Positions 7,049-15,714 of a DNA stretch of 64,000 nucleotides are shown piece by piece (positions within the stretch are counted from its first letter, which is position 1; each line of letters starts with the position of its first letter). The position numbers and the translations under genes were made by a program. The notes beneath the pieces were generated by a model. The model saw nothing but the letters and a program-made list of their open reading frames with translations. It had not been told where the DNA came from and ran no database searches. Source of the DNA: Shewanella oncorhynchi (lineage in GTDB: Bacteria > Pseudomonadota > Gammaproteobacteria > Enterobacterales > Shewanellaceae); the NCBI RefSeq assembly GCF_012584455.1, contig NZ_JABAEB010000006.1, positions 1-64,000 of the forward strand. Reading direction: 5' to 3'.

Positions 7049-9496
7049 TTACGCAGCACGTTCCTGTGAAGTGGTTGAAACCACTTCTGGACGAAGTTCT
7101 GCTGGGTCAAAGTCATCAACGTTGATTGATTTCATACGACCAATTTCTGCTCTTTCCAGTAATTGCACTTCGGCATCGCTTAACACTCCTAAGGCTTTAC
7201 CTTCTGCGGCAACTTTATCTAACCACATAAATGGTAGACGTTTACCACTGGCTTTACAGACTTTGTCATGTAGCGGTTCAGACGCGATGATGTCGAGTAG
7301 TGTTTGTTCTTGGATCCCCACAGCATTGTGCTCAGAGTTAGTCCAGAACTGACCTTTACCTAAACGGTTACGGCTTTCACATGGTGTTTGCATGATCTTA
7401 GCGACTTTATGATCTAACACATCGCTTGGGCGTTTCAGTGGACGACCGAATGGGAACATCACCACACGTAATACGCCACCAAGGCCCATAGGGAAGTTAT
7501 CCAGTAAATCGTCTAAAGAAGCTTGTAGCTTATATAGCGCATCTTCAACTGCCCATTGTACTAATGGCAAGTCGTCGGTTTGACGGCCTTCATCTTCATA
7601 GCGTTTCAGCGTGGCTGATGCCAGATACAGTTGGCTCAGTAAGTCACCTAAACGGGCAGAGATACGTTCTTTACGTTTAAGGTTGCCGCCCAAGGTTGCC
7701 ATGGCTAAGTCAGAAAGCAGGGCAAGGTTGGCACTGAAACGGTTCATCTGTTGATAATAACGCTTGGTTTTATCTGAATAAGGCGCGTTAGAGAAACGGC
7801 TTGATGTCAGACCTAACCAGAAGCTACGGATGAAGTTACTGGTCGCGAAGCCAATGTGACCAAAAATAGCTGCATCGAAGTTAGCTAAACCTTGACCCGA
7901 TTCAGTATCAAACGCTGACTCCATTTCTGCGAGTACATACGGATGGCAACGAATTGCGCCTTGGCCGTAGATGATCATAGAACGGGTAAGGATGTTTGCA
8001 CCTTCAACAGTAATTGCGATAGGCGCAGCTTGGTAGCCACGGCCTAAATAGTTATTGGGGCCAAGACACACGCCTTTACCGCCGTGAATATCCATGGCAT
8101 CGATAACGCATTTCTGCATTCTGTCGGTCAGGTGATATTTCACAATCGCAGAGATAACCGACGGTTTTTCACCTAAGTCGATACCTGTGGTGGTCAAAGT
8201 CGTTACAGCATCCATCAGATAAGCGTTACCGCCGATGCGTGCCATTGGCTCTTCGATACCTTCAAGCTTGCCAATAGGCAATTTGAACTGACGACGAATG
8301 CGAGCATAAGCACCTGTTGCCAGCGCTGCGGTTTTCACGCCGCCAGCTGAGTTTGATGGCAGTGTGATACCACGACCCACAGATAAACATTCCACCAGCA
8401 TGCGCCAGCCTTGACCAGCCATTTTCGGGCCGCCAATGATGAAGCTTAATGGCACGAATACTTCGTTGCCGCGAGTCGGACCGTTTTGGAACATGCAGTT
8501 GAGCGGGAAGTGACGACGACCCGTTTCAACCCCTTCCATATCGGTAGGGATCAAAGCACAAGTAATGCCGAGTTCTTCTTTATCACCAAGTAGATGCTCT
8601 GGATCGCGCAGTTTAAAGGCTAAGCCTAATACTGTCGCGACAGGCGCTAAGGTGATGTAACGCTTGTTCCAGGTCAGCTTCATCCCCAGAACTTCTTCAC
8701 CTTCCCATTGGCCTTTACACACAATACCAAAGTCAGGAATCGAGCCTGCATCGCTACCGGCTTCTGGGCTGGTCAGAGCGAAACAAGGGACTTCTAACCC
8801 TTTGGCTAAACGCGGTAAATAATGGTTTTGTTGTTCTGGCGTGCCGTAATGTTGCAGCAGCTCTCCAGGGCCTAAAGAGTTAGGTACGCCAACAGTTGAA
8901 GCCAATTCACTACTTAAGCCCGCCAGTTTTTGTAACACGCGAGATTGGGCATAAGCTGAATATTCTAAACCGCCGTATTTTTTCTTAATGATCATGGCGA
9001 AGAAACCGTGATCTTTCAGATATTGCCATACGTCGGCAGGCAGATCGGCAAGTTGATGTGACACTTGGTGTTGATTCACCATGCGGCACACTTCTTCAAC
9101 AGGGCCATCGAGGAAGGCCTGTTCGTCTGCACTTAAACGCGCAACTGGGTAGTTATGGAGTTTTTTCCAGTTCGGGTTACCCGCAAACAGATCCGCTTCC
9201 CACCAAGTGGTGCCGGCTTCAATCGCTTCTTTCTCTGTTGAAGACATTTCCGGCATGATGCCGCGATATACCTTCATCAGTGGACGACTGATCACATTTT
9301 GTCTAAATGCACTGATATTTAACGGCAGCGCGATCACGAGGAAAACGATCCAAGAGATAGGGCCGACAACATCGAGTGTCCATCCTGCTGTCATCACAAC
9401 AGCGGCTGTAATAGTGGCAGTGAGCAAAGATACCCGAAGGTAAGCTAGGGCTCCTAGCACTAAGATCATGGCGATGATCCAAAGTAGGGTAGTCAC
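7049..9496 (-). CDS. fadE: Acyl-CoA dehydrogenase FadE
   Basis: Catalyses the first step of fatty-acid beta-oxidation, oxidising acyl-CoA to trans-2-enoyl-CoA with FAD. The GTG start at 9496 is chosen because AAGGAG lies 7 nt ahead, and it gives 815 aa, close to the 814 aa of E. coli FadE; the longer frame to 9532 lacks a site. Residues about 5-60 contain two hydrophobic segments, as in the E. coli enzyme. The acyl-CoA dehydrogenase core spans about 120-500 ([26 protein letters not shown]), followed by the DUF1974 C-terminal domain. It is divergent from the YafJ-type gene, with FadR-, PsrA- and CRP-like sites between. Repression by FadR/PsrA without fatty acids is likely. Confidence 0.95.
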   Translation of the reverse strand: MTTLLWIIAMILVLGALAYLRVSLLTATITAAVVMTAGWTLDVVGPISWIVFLVIALPLNISAFRQNVISRPLMKVYRGIMPEMSSTEKEAIEAGTTWWEADLFAGNPNWKKLHNYPVARLSADEQAFLDGPVEEVCRMVNQHQVSHQLADLPADVWQYLKDHGFFAMIIKKKYGGLEYSAYAQSRVLQKLAGLSSELASTVGVPNSLGPGELLQHYGTPEQQNHYLPRLAKGLEVPCFALTSPEAGSDAGSIPDFGIVCKGQWEGEEVLGMKLTWNKRYITLAPVATVLGLAFKLRDPEHLLGDKEELGITCALIPTDMEGVETGRRHFPLNCMFQNGPTRGNEVFVPLSFIIGGPKMAGQGWRMLVECLSVGRGITLPSNSAGGVKTAALATGAYARIRRQFKLPIGKLEGIEEPMARIGGNAYLMDAVTTLTTTGIDLGEKPSVISAIVKYHLTDRMQKCVIDAMDIHGGKGVCLGPNNYLGRGYQAAPIAITVEGANILTRSMIIYGQGAIRCHPYVLAEMESAFDTESGQGLANFDAAIFGHIGFATSNFIRSFWLGLTSSRFSNAPYSDKTKRYYQQMNRFSANLALLSDLAMATLGGNLKRKERISARLGDLLSQLYLASATLKRYEDEGRQTDDLPLVQWAVEDALYKLQASLDDLLDNFPMGLGGVLRVVMFPFGRPLKRPSDVLDHKVAKIMQTPCESRNRLGKGQFWTNSEHNAVGIQEQTLLDIIASEPLHDKVCKASGKRLPFMWLDKVAAEGKALGVLSDAEVQLLERAEIGRMKSINVDDFDPAELRPEVVSTTSQERAA

Positions 9497-9549
9497 TGTA
9501 ATTCTCCTTAAATATGACCGAGTGCCAACCACAGGTCATAGAGTGTTTT

Positions 9550-9565
9550 ATTGATTGCGATCACA
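9550..9565. promoter_or_regulatory. CRP-like site upstream of fadE
   Basis: ATTGA-N6-TCACA matches the CRP consensus TGTGA-N6-TCACA fully in one half and 3 of 5 in the other. It lies 54 bp upstream of the fadE start codon. Activation of beta-oxidation by CRP is known in enterobacteria; here it is inferred. Confidence 0.35.
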
Positions 9566-9573
9566 ATTATAGT

Positions 9574-9590
9574 TTGTGGTCAGACCTGTG
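9574..9590. promoter_or_regulatory. FadR-type operator upstream of fadE
   Basis: The core TGGTCAGACCTGT agrees with the enterobacterial FadR consensus (TGGTCNGACCNGT). It sits 78 bp upstream of the fadE start codon and would mediate repression that is relieved by long-chain acyl-CoA. Confidence 0.6.
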
Positions 9591-9633
9591 TCGCATAAAA
9601 GTTAAACCTAAGAGAATTTTAATACAAGTATTT

Positions 9634-9651
9634 TTCAAACAATTGTTTAAA
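9634..9651. promoter_or_regulatory. PsrA-type operator in the fadE / amidotransferase promoter region
   Basis: TTCAAACAATTGTTTAAA is a near-perfect palindrome that fits the PsrA motif CAAAC-N4-GTTTG with one mismatch. PsrA is a TetR-type regulator of fatty-acid degradation in many Gammaproteobacteria including Shewanella. It lies between the two divergent genes and could act on either. Confidence 0.55.
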
Positions 9652-9740
9652 TTATTTGTCAGCTTTGATCATTCCACAAATGTCATCAACTAGTTACAAT
9701 GCCAATAAGTAGTTTTTTTGATTGATGATAGGCGAGAAAT

Positions 9741-10520
9741 ATGTGCGAGTTACTGGCGATGAGCGCCAATGTGCCGACCGATATTGTGTTTAGTTTTACG
9801 GGATTAGCACAACGTGGTGGTGTAACTGGTCCCCACGTGGACGGCTGGGGTATTACTTTTTACGAGGGGAAAGGTAGCCGTACTTTTAAAGATGCTTGCC
9901 CGAGTAGCGAATCGCATATTGCAAAATTGATCAAATCCTACCCGATTAAAAGTGAGGTGGTGATAAGCCATATTCGCCAAGCGAATCGCGGCTGTGTGTC
10001 TTTAGAGAACACTCATCCTTTTACCCGCGAATTATGGGGACGTTATTGGACCTATGCCCACAATGGTCAATTGACGGACTATCTGCCCAAGTTTCATGTC
10101 TCGCGCTATCAACCCGTAGGCGATACCGATAGCGAACTTGCTTTCTGCTGGATTTTGGAACAAGTCGCCCAGAAGTTTGGCGGTACTAAACCTGAAGATA
10201 TGTTGGCAGTTTTCCATTACGTCGCAACGTTGGCCGAGCAAATCCGTGCGTTAGGTGTGTTCAACATGATATTGAGCGATGGCGAGCATTTAATGAGCTA
10301 TTGCAGTAATAACTTATGTTACATCACTCGCCGCGCGCCGTTTGGTAAAGCGAAACTTATCGATACCGATGTGGTGATTGATTTTGATAAGGAAACTACC
10401 GCCCATGATGTGGTGACTGTGATTGCGACTCGCCCTTTGACCGAAAATGAACAGTGGCGCGTTATGCAGCCGGGTAACTGGAAGCTGTTCAGATTGGGTG
10501 AGCTGTTAATCGATCTCTGA
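9741..10520 (+). CDS. yafJ: YafJ-type class II glutamine amidotransferase-like protein
   Basis: A 259-aa cytoplasmic protein. It starts Met-Cys-Glu-Leu, so removal of Met would expose Cys2 as the N-terminal nucleophile of an Ntn-type glutaminase domain. Motifs include GPHVDGWGITFYEG, HIRQANRG, ENTHPFTRELWGR and THNGQL-like AHNGQL. Resemblance to E. coli YafJ is strong over the whole length (255 aa there), and yafJ also neighbours fadE in E. coli. The family is predicted to hydrolyse glutamine or related amides, but the physiological substrate is not established. The gene is divergent from fadE and may share its regulation. Confidence 0.88.
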   Translation: MCELLAMSANVPTDIVFSFTGLAQRGGVTGPHVDGWGITFYEGKGSRTFKDACPSSESHIAKLIKSYPIKSEVVISHIRQANRGCVSLENTHPFTRELWGRYWTYAHNGQLTDYLPKFHVSRYQPVGDTDSELAFCWILEQVAQKFGGTKPEDMLAVFHYVATLAEQIRALGVFNMILSDGEHLMSYCSNNLCYITRRAPFGKAKLIDTDVVIDFDKETTAHDVVTVIATRPLTENEQWRVMQPGNWKLFRLGELLIDL

Positions 10521-10661
10521 TGTGATACCACTGAGCTAAATAATGAGGGTAAGCGGATTTACGGTTGACTTTGTTTTGTTCAGGTCACTTTATTAAAAAG
10601 TTCGAGTCAGTATCTAACATACCTTCTAGCAATCAGTGATGAACCATTAGCGATGAACATT

Positions 10662-10694
10662 AACTGAACTTAGAGGTAGGCCCTAAGTTCAGTT
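10662..10694. terminator. 12-bp hairpin between convergent genes
   Basis: A perfect 12-bp inverted repeat (AACTGAACTTAG / CTAAGTTCAGTT) with a 9-nt loop. It lacks a strong T tract, so terminator activity is uncertain. Its right arm overlaps the first 15-bp tandem repeat. Confidence 0.4.
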
Positions 10695-10732
10695 AGATAT
10701 AGTTCAGTTAAATATAGTTCGGTTAGATATTA
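10687..10732. repeat. 15-bp tandem repeat, three copies and a partial fourth
   Basis: GTTCAGTTAGATATA is followed by GTTCAGTTAAATATA and GTTCGGTTAGATATTA, then a decaying copy from 10733. It lies in the 321-bp gap between the YafJ-type gene and the convergent DUF3108 gene. Apart from these repeats and the hairpin, the gap contains nothing I can name. Confidence 0.7.
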
Positions 10733-10841
10733 GTTCGGTTGGGCTTTATTCGATATGAGTTTGGCTTTAGTTCAGTATTGTGAAGCTAAGGCTTTGTATC
10801 ATTGGGTTAAGTTTATACATCTTAACTCAATGCCTTACCGA

Positions 10842-11633
10842 TTAACCTTCAGTCGTGCCGAGCAGTTTAGGCACTAGCGGTTTCTCTGCAATGTCTGCAG
10901 GTATGGTTTCTTGGTGCGGCACTTCATCGAAGTGATATTTAAGTAACTTAATATCGAGCTGCTTACTGCCTTTTTCAAAGTGAGTTAGACGCACGGGCAA
11001 ATACGCTAAGTCAGGCGCCATCCAGAAGAAGGTTTGACGTTTTTTATTGTCACGCACGACTTCAATTTTGACTGTGTCGTAACTGCCGCTGTCGATGTTC
11101 ATTCGTTCTTTACCGATCACATGAAACTTGTATTCATCGACTTCGTTGTCCTTGACCATCTTATAGTCGAGCACTTCTTTGCCCGCCATCATATCTAGCC
11201 TAAATTGCAACTGCACCATAAGAGGATCAAAGATTTTATCATCATAGGGAAACTTGCCTTTTTCATCTTTGTAACGTGTATGAATAAAGCCTTGAGCTTT
11301 GGCGAATGCGGTTTGCTCCGTGTAATTAGGCCCGACACCTTGGCGTTGTTGTAAGTAACGCAAAGGACTGAGCTGCGCGTCATTTTGAGTAAATTCACTC
11401 AAGATGTGACGCACATCTGTTAACAATAACAGGCTGAGATCGCTATCAAAACGATACTTAAACACGCCATCTTCGGCATTGGGTAGCGTGTATTTGGCTT
11501 TTCCTAATTCAATGTCTCCATAGTTGACTTGGTATTCGGCCGTCTGCGGTGTTAGCGGCGTTGGCGCTGCCATGGCAAACATACTTTGAGTGAGGACGGT
11601 AAAACTCACTAATAATGTGGGAATGGTACGCAA
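10842..11633 (-). CDS. DUF3108-family periplasmic protein
   Basis: A secreted protein of 263 aa. I choose the TTG at 11633 as start because AAGGAG lies 5 nt ahead and the next residues form a normal signal peptide (cleavage after FAMAA or nearby); the longer frame to 11717 adds 28 polar residues and no site. The mature part (about 25-245) is a beta-rich DUF3108 domain (AEYQVNYGDIELGKAKY, FFWMAPDLAYLPVRLTHFEKG), a fold related to lipocalin-like lipid-binding envelope proteins. Its function is not established. It has its own promoter region and ends in the repeat-bearing gap. Confidence 0.75.
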   Translation of the reverse strand: MRTIPTLLVSFTVLTQSMFAMAAPTPLTPQTAEYQVNYGDIELGKAKYTLPNAEDGVFKYRFDSDLSLLLLTDVRHILSEFTQNDAQLSPLRYLQQRQGVGPNYTEQTAFAKAQGFIHTRYKDEKGKFPYDDKIFDPLMVQLQFRLDMMAGKEVLDYKMVKDNEVDEYKFHVIGKERMNIDSGSYDTVKIEVVRDNKKRQTFFWMAPDLAYLPVRLTHFEKGSKQLDIKLLKYHFDEVPHQETIPADIAEKPLVPKLLGTTEG

Positions 11634-11848
11634 AGAATGCTCCTTGGGTCGCAGGTTTTCACCTTGTATCACTACAGAATGGTCGGTAGTGGTTGATAAA
11701 AAAGTGTCGAGTAGCATGCTTACTTACACAGTTCTGGGTCAATCAGTTGAGCATAAATCAATTATCGGATCGACTGTAAGCAGGTTATAGCCGAGGACGA
11801 CGTTTCTGTAAATAGAGATGTAAATAGTTTATGGATCAATATATTAAA

Positions 11849-12277
11849 CTAAAATGGCATTGCCATGACTAAAGTCACCAGATCCGGTCGCCACTCGTAT
11901 TCAGACAAACTAATTTTGCCGCAGTTCACTGTTATCCCTTCAATTCTTAATAATTCCATCTGTTCTTGAAAGAAGGTTGAATTTTTCTCGAAGGATATTT
12001 TGCCTTGACTATTGAGTACCCTATGCCAAGGGAGTGACAAATGTTCGGGAGCTGCTTTCAGCGCTTTTGACACATAACGCGCTCGTTCCGGTAATCCTGC
12101 ATAATCGGCAATTTTGCCATAGCTGCTGACTTTACCCTGCGGGATCATGGCGACGATATGCCAGATTTTCGCCATAGGAGACAAGTCCACTGCTTGGGGC
12201 TGTTTTCTCGCTACACTCTGTTTATCTTGTTCAAGGTATTGATACAGCGGTGATTTGTCTTTAGGAAACGATGCCAT
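11849..12277 (-). CDS. Alkyltransferase-like protein (ATL, MGMT family)
   Basis: A 142-aa protein with the C-terminal DNA-binding fold of O6-alkylguanine transferases (MAKIWHIVAMIPQGKVSSYG, ARYVSKAL). The catalytic PCHR motif is replaced by PWHR (residues 83-86, Trp84), the hallmark of ATL proteins. These bind O6-alkylguanine without repairing it and hand the lesion to nucleotide excision repair. The ATG at 12277 is used; the longer frame begins inside the terminal repeat of the neighbouring MITE and is unlikely. The first ~35 residues are a polar extension beyond the E. coli ATL length. The MITE copy sits 32 bp upstream and may affect its promoter. Confidence 0.82.
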   Translation of the reverse strand: MASFPKDKSPLYQYLEQDKQSVARKQPQAVDLSPMAKIWHIVAMIPQGKVSSYGKIADYAGLPERARYVSKALKAAPEHLSLPWHRVLNSQGKISFEKNSTFFQEQMELLRIEGITVNCGKISLSEYEWRPDLVTLVMAMPF

Positions 12278-12308
12278 TGAATTGTTAACCCTCAGCTTAA
12301 TGGTATTG

Positions 12309-12573
12309 ATACCAATCACATTAAATATCTAATCAGTTCAAAGCCTCACAGGTATTTAAATCTCAGGCGCATTGACGCAGAAATCGTTATTCTCTTTTAA
12401 GTCAATGCAACACCAGAGTGGGATACCTGTGAGGCTCCCAAAGGGCGGGTTTCAAAACGCTTTATACTGCGTTTAAGGCTTTCGACAGAGCACCACTATG
12501 CCTTCAAGCCTTCGCCTTGTCTAAAGCGCGTTGAATTCTCGCTGAATGAACAGATATTTAATACGATTGGTAT
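12309..12573 (+). mobile_element. 265-bp MITE-like element, copy A
   Basis: A non-coding element with imperfect terminal inverted repeats starting ATACCAATC and ending GATTGGTAT (about 20 bp of end similarity, with AGATATTTAAT just inside). A second copy of the same length lies in the opposite orientation at 13487-13751. It contains no ORF. The ends resemble those of short elements common in Shewanella and Vibrio. It fills most of the gap between atl and def; no clear target duplication is visible. Confidence 0.8.
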
Positions 12574-12754
12574 GACTCACAAAGAATCACGCTCAAAAAC
12601 TTTTGCTTGATGAGTTCACGCTAGTGTAACGGTAAAGCGTGGCTTAGCGGAAGATGTGAGGGTATTTGGTATTTAAAGGATTAAGCACTTCTCGATATTT
12701 TTATCGGCTAGCTCGATTACTAACAAAATATTTAAACTGTTTTTAGCTTAAATA

Positions 12755-12782
12755 TTGTGTAAATAGTCAAATAGTCCATAAT
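12755..12782 (+). promoter_or_regulatory. Candidate sigma-70 promoter of def
   Basis: TTGTGT and CATAAT are separated by 16 bp and lie 40 bp upstream of the def start codon. Confidence 0.35.
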
Positions 12783-12822
12783 AGCGCCAATTTTTTTGAC
12801 TCGATGAGAGAAGATAACTGGC

Positions 12823-13314
12823 ATGGCTGTACTCGATATTCTAACTATTCCCGATGAGCGCCTTAAACGTAAAGCGCAACCTGTAAAAGATATTGAAGCT
12901 GTTCAGGGATTTATCGATGATTTAATCGAAACCATGTATCACACGGACGATGGTATCGGTTTAGCGGCAACTCAAGTCGGCAGTACAGATGCAATTATCG
13001 TGATCGATTTATCTGACGGTCGCGACCAGCCTTTAGTGTTGATTAACCCTGAGATTGTTGAAAAGTCAGGTGAGTTCGTCGGTGAAGAAGGTTGTCTGTC
13101 TATCCCAGGTTATCGCGCTAAAGTGTCACGTTTTGAAAAGGTTAAAGTGACTGCCTTAGACAGAACTGGCAAGGCTATCGAAATCGAGACCGATGAGTTT
13201 TTAGCCATAGTGTTGCAGCACGAAATCGACCATTTGCATGGCAAAGTATTTATCGAACATTTATCCATGCTAAAACAACAAATCGCCCTTAAAAAAGTGC
13301 GTAAATACGCTTAA
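12823..13314 (+). CDS. def: Peptide deformylase
   Basis: Removes the formyl group from the N-terminal Met of new proteins. All three active-site motifs are present in 163 aa: [10 protein letters not shown] (residues 44-53), EEGCLSIPG with metal-ligand Cys91, and QHEIDH (132-137) with the two His ligands and catalytic Glu. It is slightly shorter than E. coli Def (169 aa). It is not next to fmt, so it is probably a second deformylase beside a housekeeping def-fmt pair elsewhere; this is inferred. The gene and its terminator sit between two inverted copies of one MITE, which suggests insertion or transfer of the segment, although codon use looks ordinary. Confidence 0.93.
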   Translation: MAVLDILTIPDERLKRKAQPVKDIEAVQGFIDDLIETMYHTDDGIGLAATQVGSTDAIIVIDLSDGRDQPLVLINPEIVEKSGEFVGEEGCLSIPGYRAKVSRFEKVKVTALDRTGKAIEIETDEFLAIVLQHEIDHLHGKVFIEHLSMLKQQIALKKVRKYA

Positions 13315-13360
13315 CTTTTGACTTAAGTTGTATTTTAGAGAATGGTTGTACCTATTGATT

Positions 13361-13386
13361 AGCCGCATTTATAGTGCGGCTTTTTT
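13361..13386 (+). terminator. Rho-independent terminator after def
   Basis: AGCCGCA / TGCGGCT stem of 7 bp, 7-nt loop, followed by six T residues; 47 bp after the def stop. Confidence 0.85.
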
Positions 13387-13486
13387 GTATTTAAAATCTA
13401 ATCAAGGAAGATTAATGCTGTGATATGTGAACATAACAGCTTGTTTTTACTCTGATGAATGGATAAGGTAACCCAAAATCTGCATT

Positions 13487-13751
13487 ATACCAATCGTATT
13501 AAATATCTGTTCATTCAGCGGGAGTTCAACGCGCTTTAGACAAGGCGAAGGCTTGAAGGCATAGTGGTGCTCTGTCGAAAGCCTTAAACGCAGTATAAAG
13601 CACGTTGAAACCCGCCCTTCGGGAGCCACACAGGCATCCCACTCCGGTGTTGCATTGACTTAAAAGGGAATGACCATTTCTTCGTCAATGCGCCTTGGAT
13701 TGAGATGCCTGTGAGGCTCTGAACTGATTAGATATTTAATGTGATTGGTAT
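13487..13751 (-). mobile_element. 265-bp MITE-like element, copy B (inverted)
   Basis: The reverse complement of copy A along its full length, by eye with roughly one difference in ten bases (for example TTTGGGAGCC versus TTCGGGAGCC). It has the same ATACCAATC and GATTGGTAT ends and no ORF. It ends 58 bp before the start of the rhombotarget lipoprotein gene, so it may supply or disturb that promoter. Confidence 0.8.
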
Positions 13752-13809
13752 TATTGTAGGTTCAGTTTTCATCATTAACAGCAAGTGTATGGATACGGTA
13801 GGGAAACAA

Positions 13810-14655
13810 ATGAAACTTAAGGTAATAGCCTGTGGTATAGCCTCATTCGCAATGCTTTCACTGGGTGGTTGTAGTGCATTTTTTAACGGTAATACTACTG
13901 AGAAAAATGCGGTATCAAGTAGCTTAGTTGAATATTTATACCCTGATGAGAAGAGTCGCCAAGCCCAGCAGCCATCCTTACCTGTGCTGCGTTTACCTAT
14001 TACCGTCGGCATCGCTTTTTTGCCTTCGTCCCATTGGCAAGCCGATGCAATTGATAGCCGAACTCAGATGGCATTACTTGATAAGGTTAAAAAATCCTTT
14101 GTTAAATATGACTATATCGATCGTATCGAAGTGATCCCAAGTACCTATCTTAAAAATGGTAAAGGTTTTGAAACCTTGCAGCAGGTTGCTCGCCTGCATG
14201 ATGTTGATGTGATGGCATTGGTTTCTTACGATCAATTGATGCAAAGCCACGAGAACAAGTCCGCCATCCTTTATTGGACTATCGTGGGCATGTATTTAAT
14301 CCCCGGTAATGAAAATGCGATTCAAACCTTTGTTGATACAGCCGTTTTCGATATGCGTAGCCAGAAGATGTTATTTAGGGCGCCAGGTATTAATCAGTTA
14401 ACTGAAAGTTCAACCGCTGTTGGCGTGACGACAACACTAAGAGAGAAATCCTACGAGGGTTTTGAGCTTGCGGTGAACGACATGATAGTCAATTTAGATG
14501 ACGAGCTTGCCCGTTTTAAAACTCGGGTTAAGGAAGAGCACGTCGCCACCATAGAACATAAACAAGGTTACAGCGGCGGTGGCAGCTTATCTTTATTAAT
14601 ACTTTCACTATTGGGAATTTTGTCACTCGGCCGTTTAACCATCTGCCGAGAATAG
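13810..14655 (+). CDS. Rhombotarget lipoprotein (GlyGly-CTERM)
   Basis: A 281-aa envelope protein with signals at both ends. The start at 13810 (MKLKVIACG) gives a lipoprotein signal with lipobox LGGC (Cys about residue 21); a longer frame starts inside the MITE end and is rejected. The C-terminus has a GGGS motif, a hydrophobic stretch (LSLLILSLLGILSLG) and a short basic tail, which is the GlyGly-CTERM sorting signal cleaved by rhombosortase, a rhomboid-family intramembrane protease. The middle domain is that of TIGR-type 'rhombotarget lipoproteins' and has no known activity. No rhombosortase gene is in the window. The call rests on the two signals plus overall pattern. Confidence 0.8.
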   Translation: MKLKVIACGIASFAMLSLGGCSAFFNGNTTEKNAVSSSLVEYLYPDEKSRQAQQPSLPVLRLPITVGIAFLPSSHWQADAIDSRTQMALLDKVKKSFVKYDYIDRIEVIPSTYLKNGKGFETLQQVARLHDVDVMALVSYDQLMQSHENKSAILYWTIVGMYLIPGNENAIQTFVDTAVFDMRSQKMLFRAPGINQLTESSTAVGVTTTLREKSYEGFELAVNDMIVNLDDELARFKTRVKEEHVATIEHKQGYSGGGSLSLLILSLLGILSLGRLTICRE

Positions 14656-14798
14656 TTGAACCCATTTATCAGGGGTGAGGTGAATGAAAAGGAGTTTCAA
14701 TGTTTTGGATATTTCTACTTCGGGCTTTGTATTAAGTTCTTATCACTCCTTTACCCTATGTTAAATGGGCTGATTGAAGCATTAAGGACTTAAATATA

Positions 14799-15239
14799 AT
14801 GACAGAAATTATTGATAGAATTGTTTATGACATCGAGGATGTTGAAGAGGCGGTAAACCTTGTAAAAACTATCTCGTCAGCACATGAATTGTATGCCTTA
14901 TTGGACCATTATAATTGGGATGATGGTAATGAGATTCCTATTGCAATTGCGGATCATCCATTATGCGAGTTAGCCATTGCCATAAAGCTATTTTGGCTTG
15001 CTGAAGCGATGGATTGGTTAGAAATGAATGAGCTAAATGAATTAATTCCAACAAATGAGGTAATAGAACCTTATCAACAGGAACATTATGATTTCGCGGT
15101 CATGCTGACTAAGCGAATTTTAAGCGGTTATTATCAGGTGAAAACTGTTTCTCATACTGAAAAAATAACAAAGACGGCGCAATATTTTCTTAAGAAGCGT
15201 GGAGTGCCTGAGATTCTGTATCAGCCTATTGTGGTATGA
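14799..15239 (+). CDS. DUF4274-like protein
   Basis: A 146-aa acidic cytoplasmic protein with no signal or membrane segment. Residues about 27-80 (LYALLDHYNWDDGNEIP, ADHPLCELAIAIKLFWLAE) match the pattern I recall for DUF4274, a family often found as single genes and sometimes linked to immunity-type proteins of contact-dependent toxins. No toxin gene is nearby, so that idea is weak here. An AAGGA site lies 10 nt ahead of the ATG. Base composition is more AT-rich than the flanking genes, which could mean recent acquisition. Confidence 0.6.
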   Translation: MTEIIDRIVYDIEDVEEAVNLVKTISSAHELYALLDHYNWDDGNEIPIAIADHPLCELAIAIKLFWLAEAMDWLEMNELNELIPTNEVIEPYQQEHYDFAVMLTKRILSGYYQVKTVSHTEKITKTAQYFLKKRGVPEILYQPIVV

Positions 15240-15319
15240 GTGTAGAGGTATACGAAGTTGTATTAACCTCACCATTTATTTTGTAGCTTCTGTCCGTAAA
15301 CATTTCTATAAACCCCAAA

Positions 15320-15529
15320 TCATATCCTTACAAAATAGGGCAGTGCGATCAGGGCGATGCCGATAGCGATAAGTAACGCGAGATTGGTGACAAAATAGGG
15401 ATAAATCATCAGGGTGAGGCCAACGACTAAAGGGATGGGGGCCGCTTGGCGTTTGCCATAGGTGAAAAAGCCAAGACCAAAGAGGCTAAAGACTAAACTC
15501 CATAGTAATAATGCTGGATTATCAAACAT
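15320..15529 (-). CDS. Small two-helix inner-membrane protein, 69 aa
   Basis: Two or three hydrophobic segments (about residues 7-23 and 32-65) separated by a basic GKRQAAP turn. I recognise no named family, although similar small proteins are conserved in Shewanella. The ATG is preceded by TAGGA at good spacing. There is no operon partner; the gene lies alone between convergent and tandem neighbours. Confidence 0.6.
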   Translation of the reverse strand: MFDNPALLLWSLVFSLFGLGFFTYGKRQAAPIPLVVGLTLMIYPYFVTNLALLIAIGIALIALPYFVRI

Positions 15530-15714
15530 CTTGAGTTCCTAAATGGTTAGCCTAGGTAGGCTTTGACCTTATCACAGCGTCAAACTGGTCAATCGATTAC
15601 TTAAACTATTGGTTAAACGACTGCGTCGTTTTATTGAGTCTAATGCTGACTATCCCGTAGCGTAATTAAGCTTTATTCATCTTATTGCTGCGATGTTGCC
15701 TTATTTCACTCGTG

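Noticed and set aside
10590..10620. tRNA-like GTTCGAGTC sequence
   Set aside because: No cloverleaf arms, acceptor stem or anticodon stem can be paired around it.
12278..12319. Longer start for the alkyltransferase-like protein
   Set aside because: The added 14 residues come from a GTG in the MITE terminal repeat; the internal ATG gives the family-like start.
13741..13809. Longer start for the rhombotarget lipoprotein
   Set aside because: It would begin in the MITE end and place extra residues before an otherwise normal lipoprotein signal.
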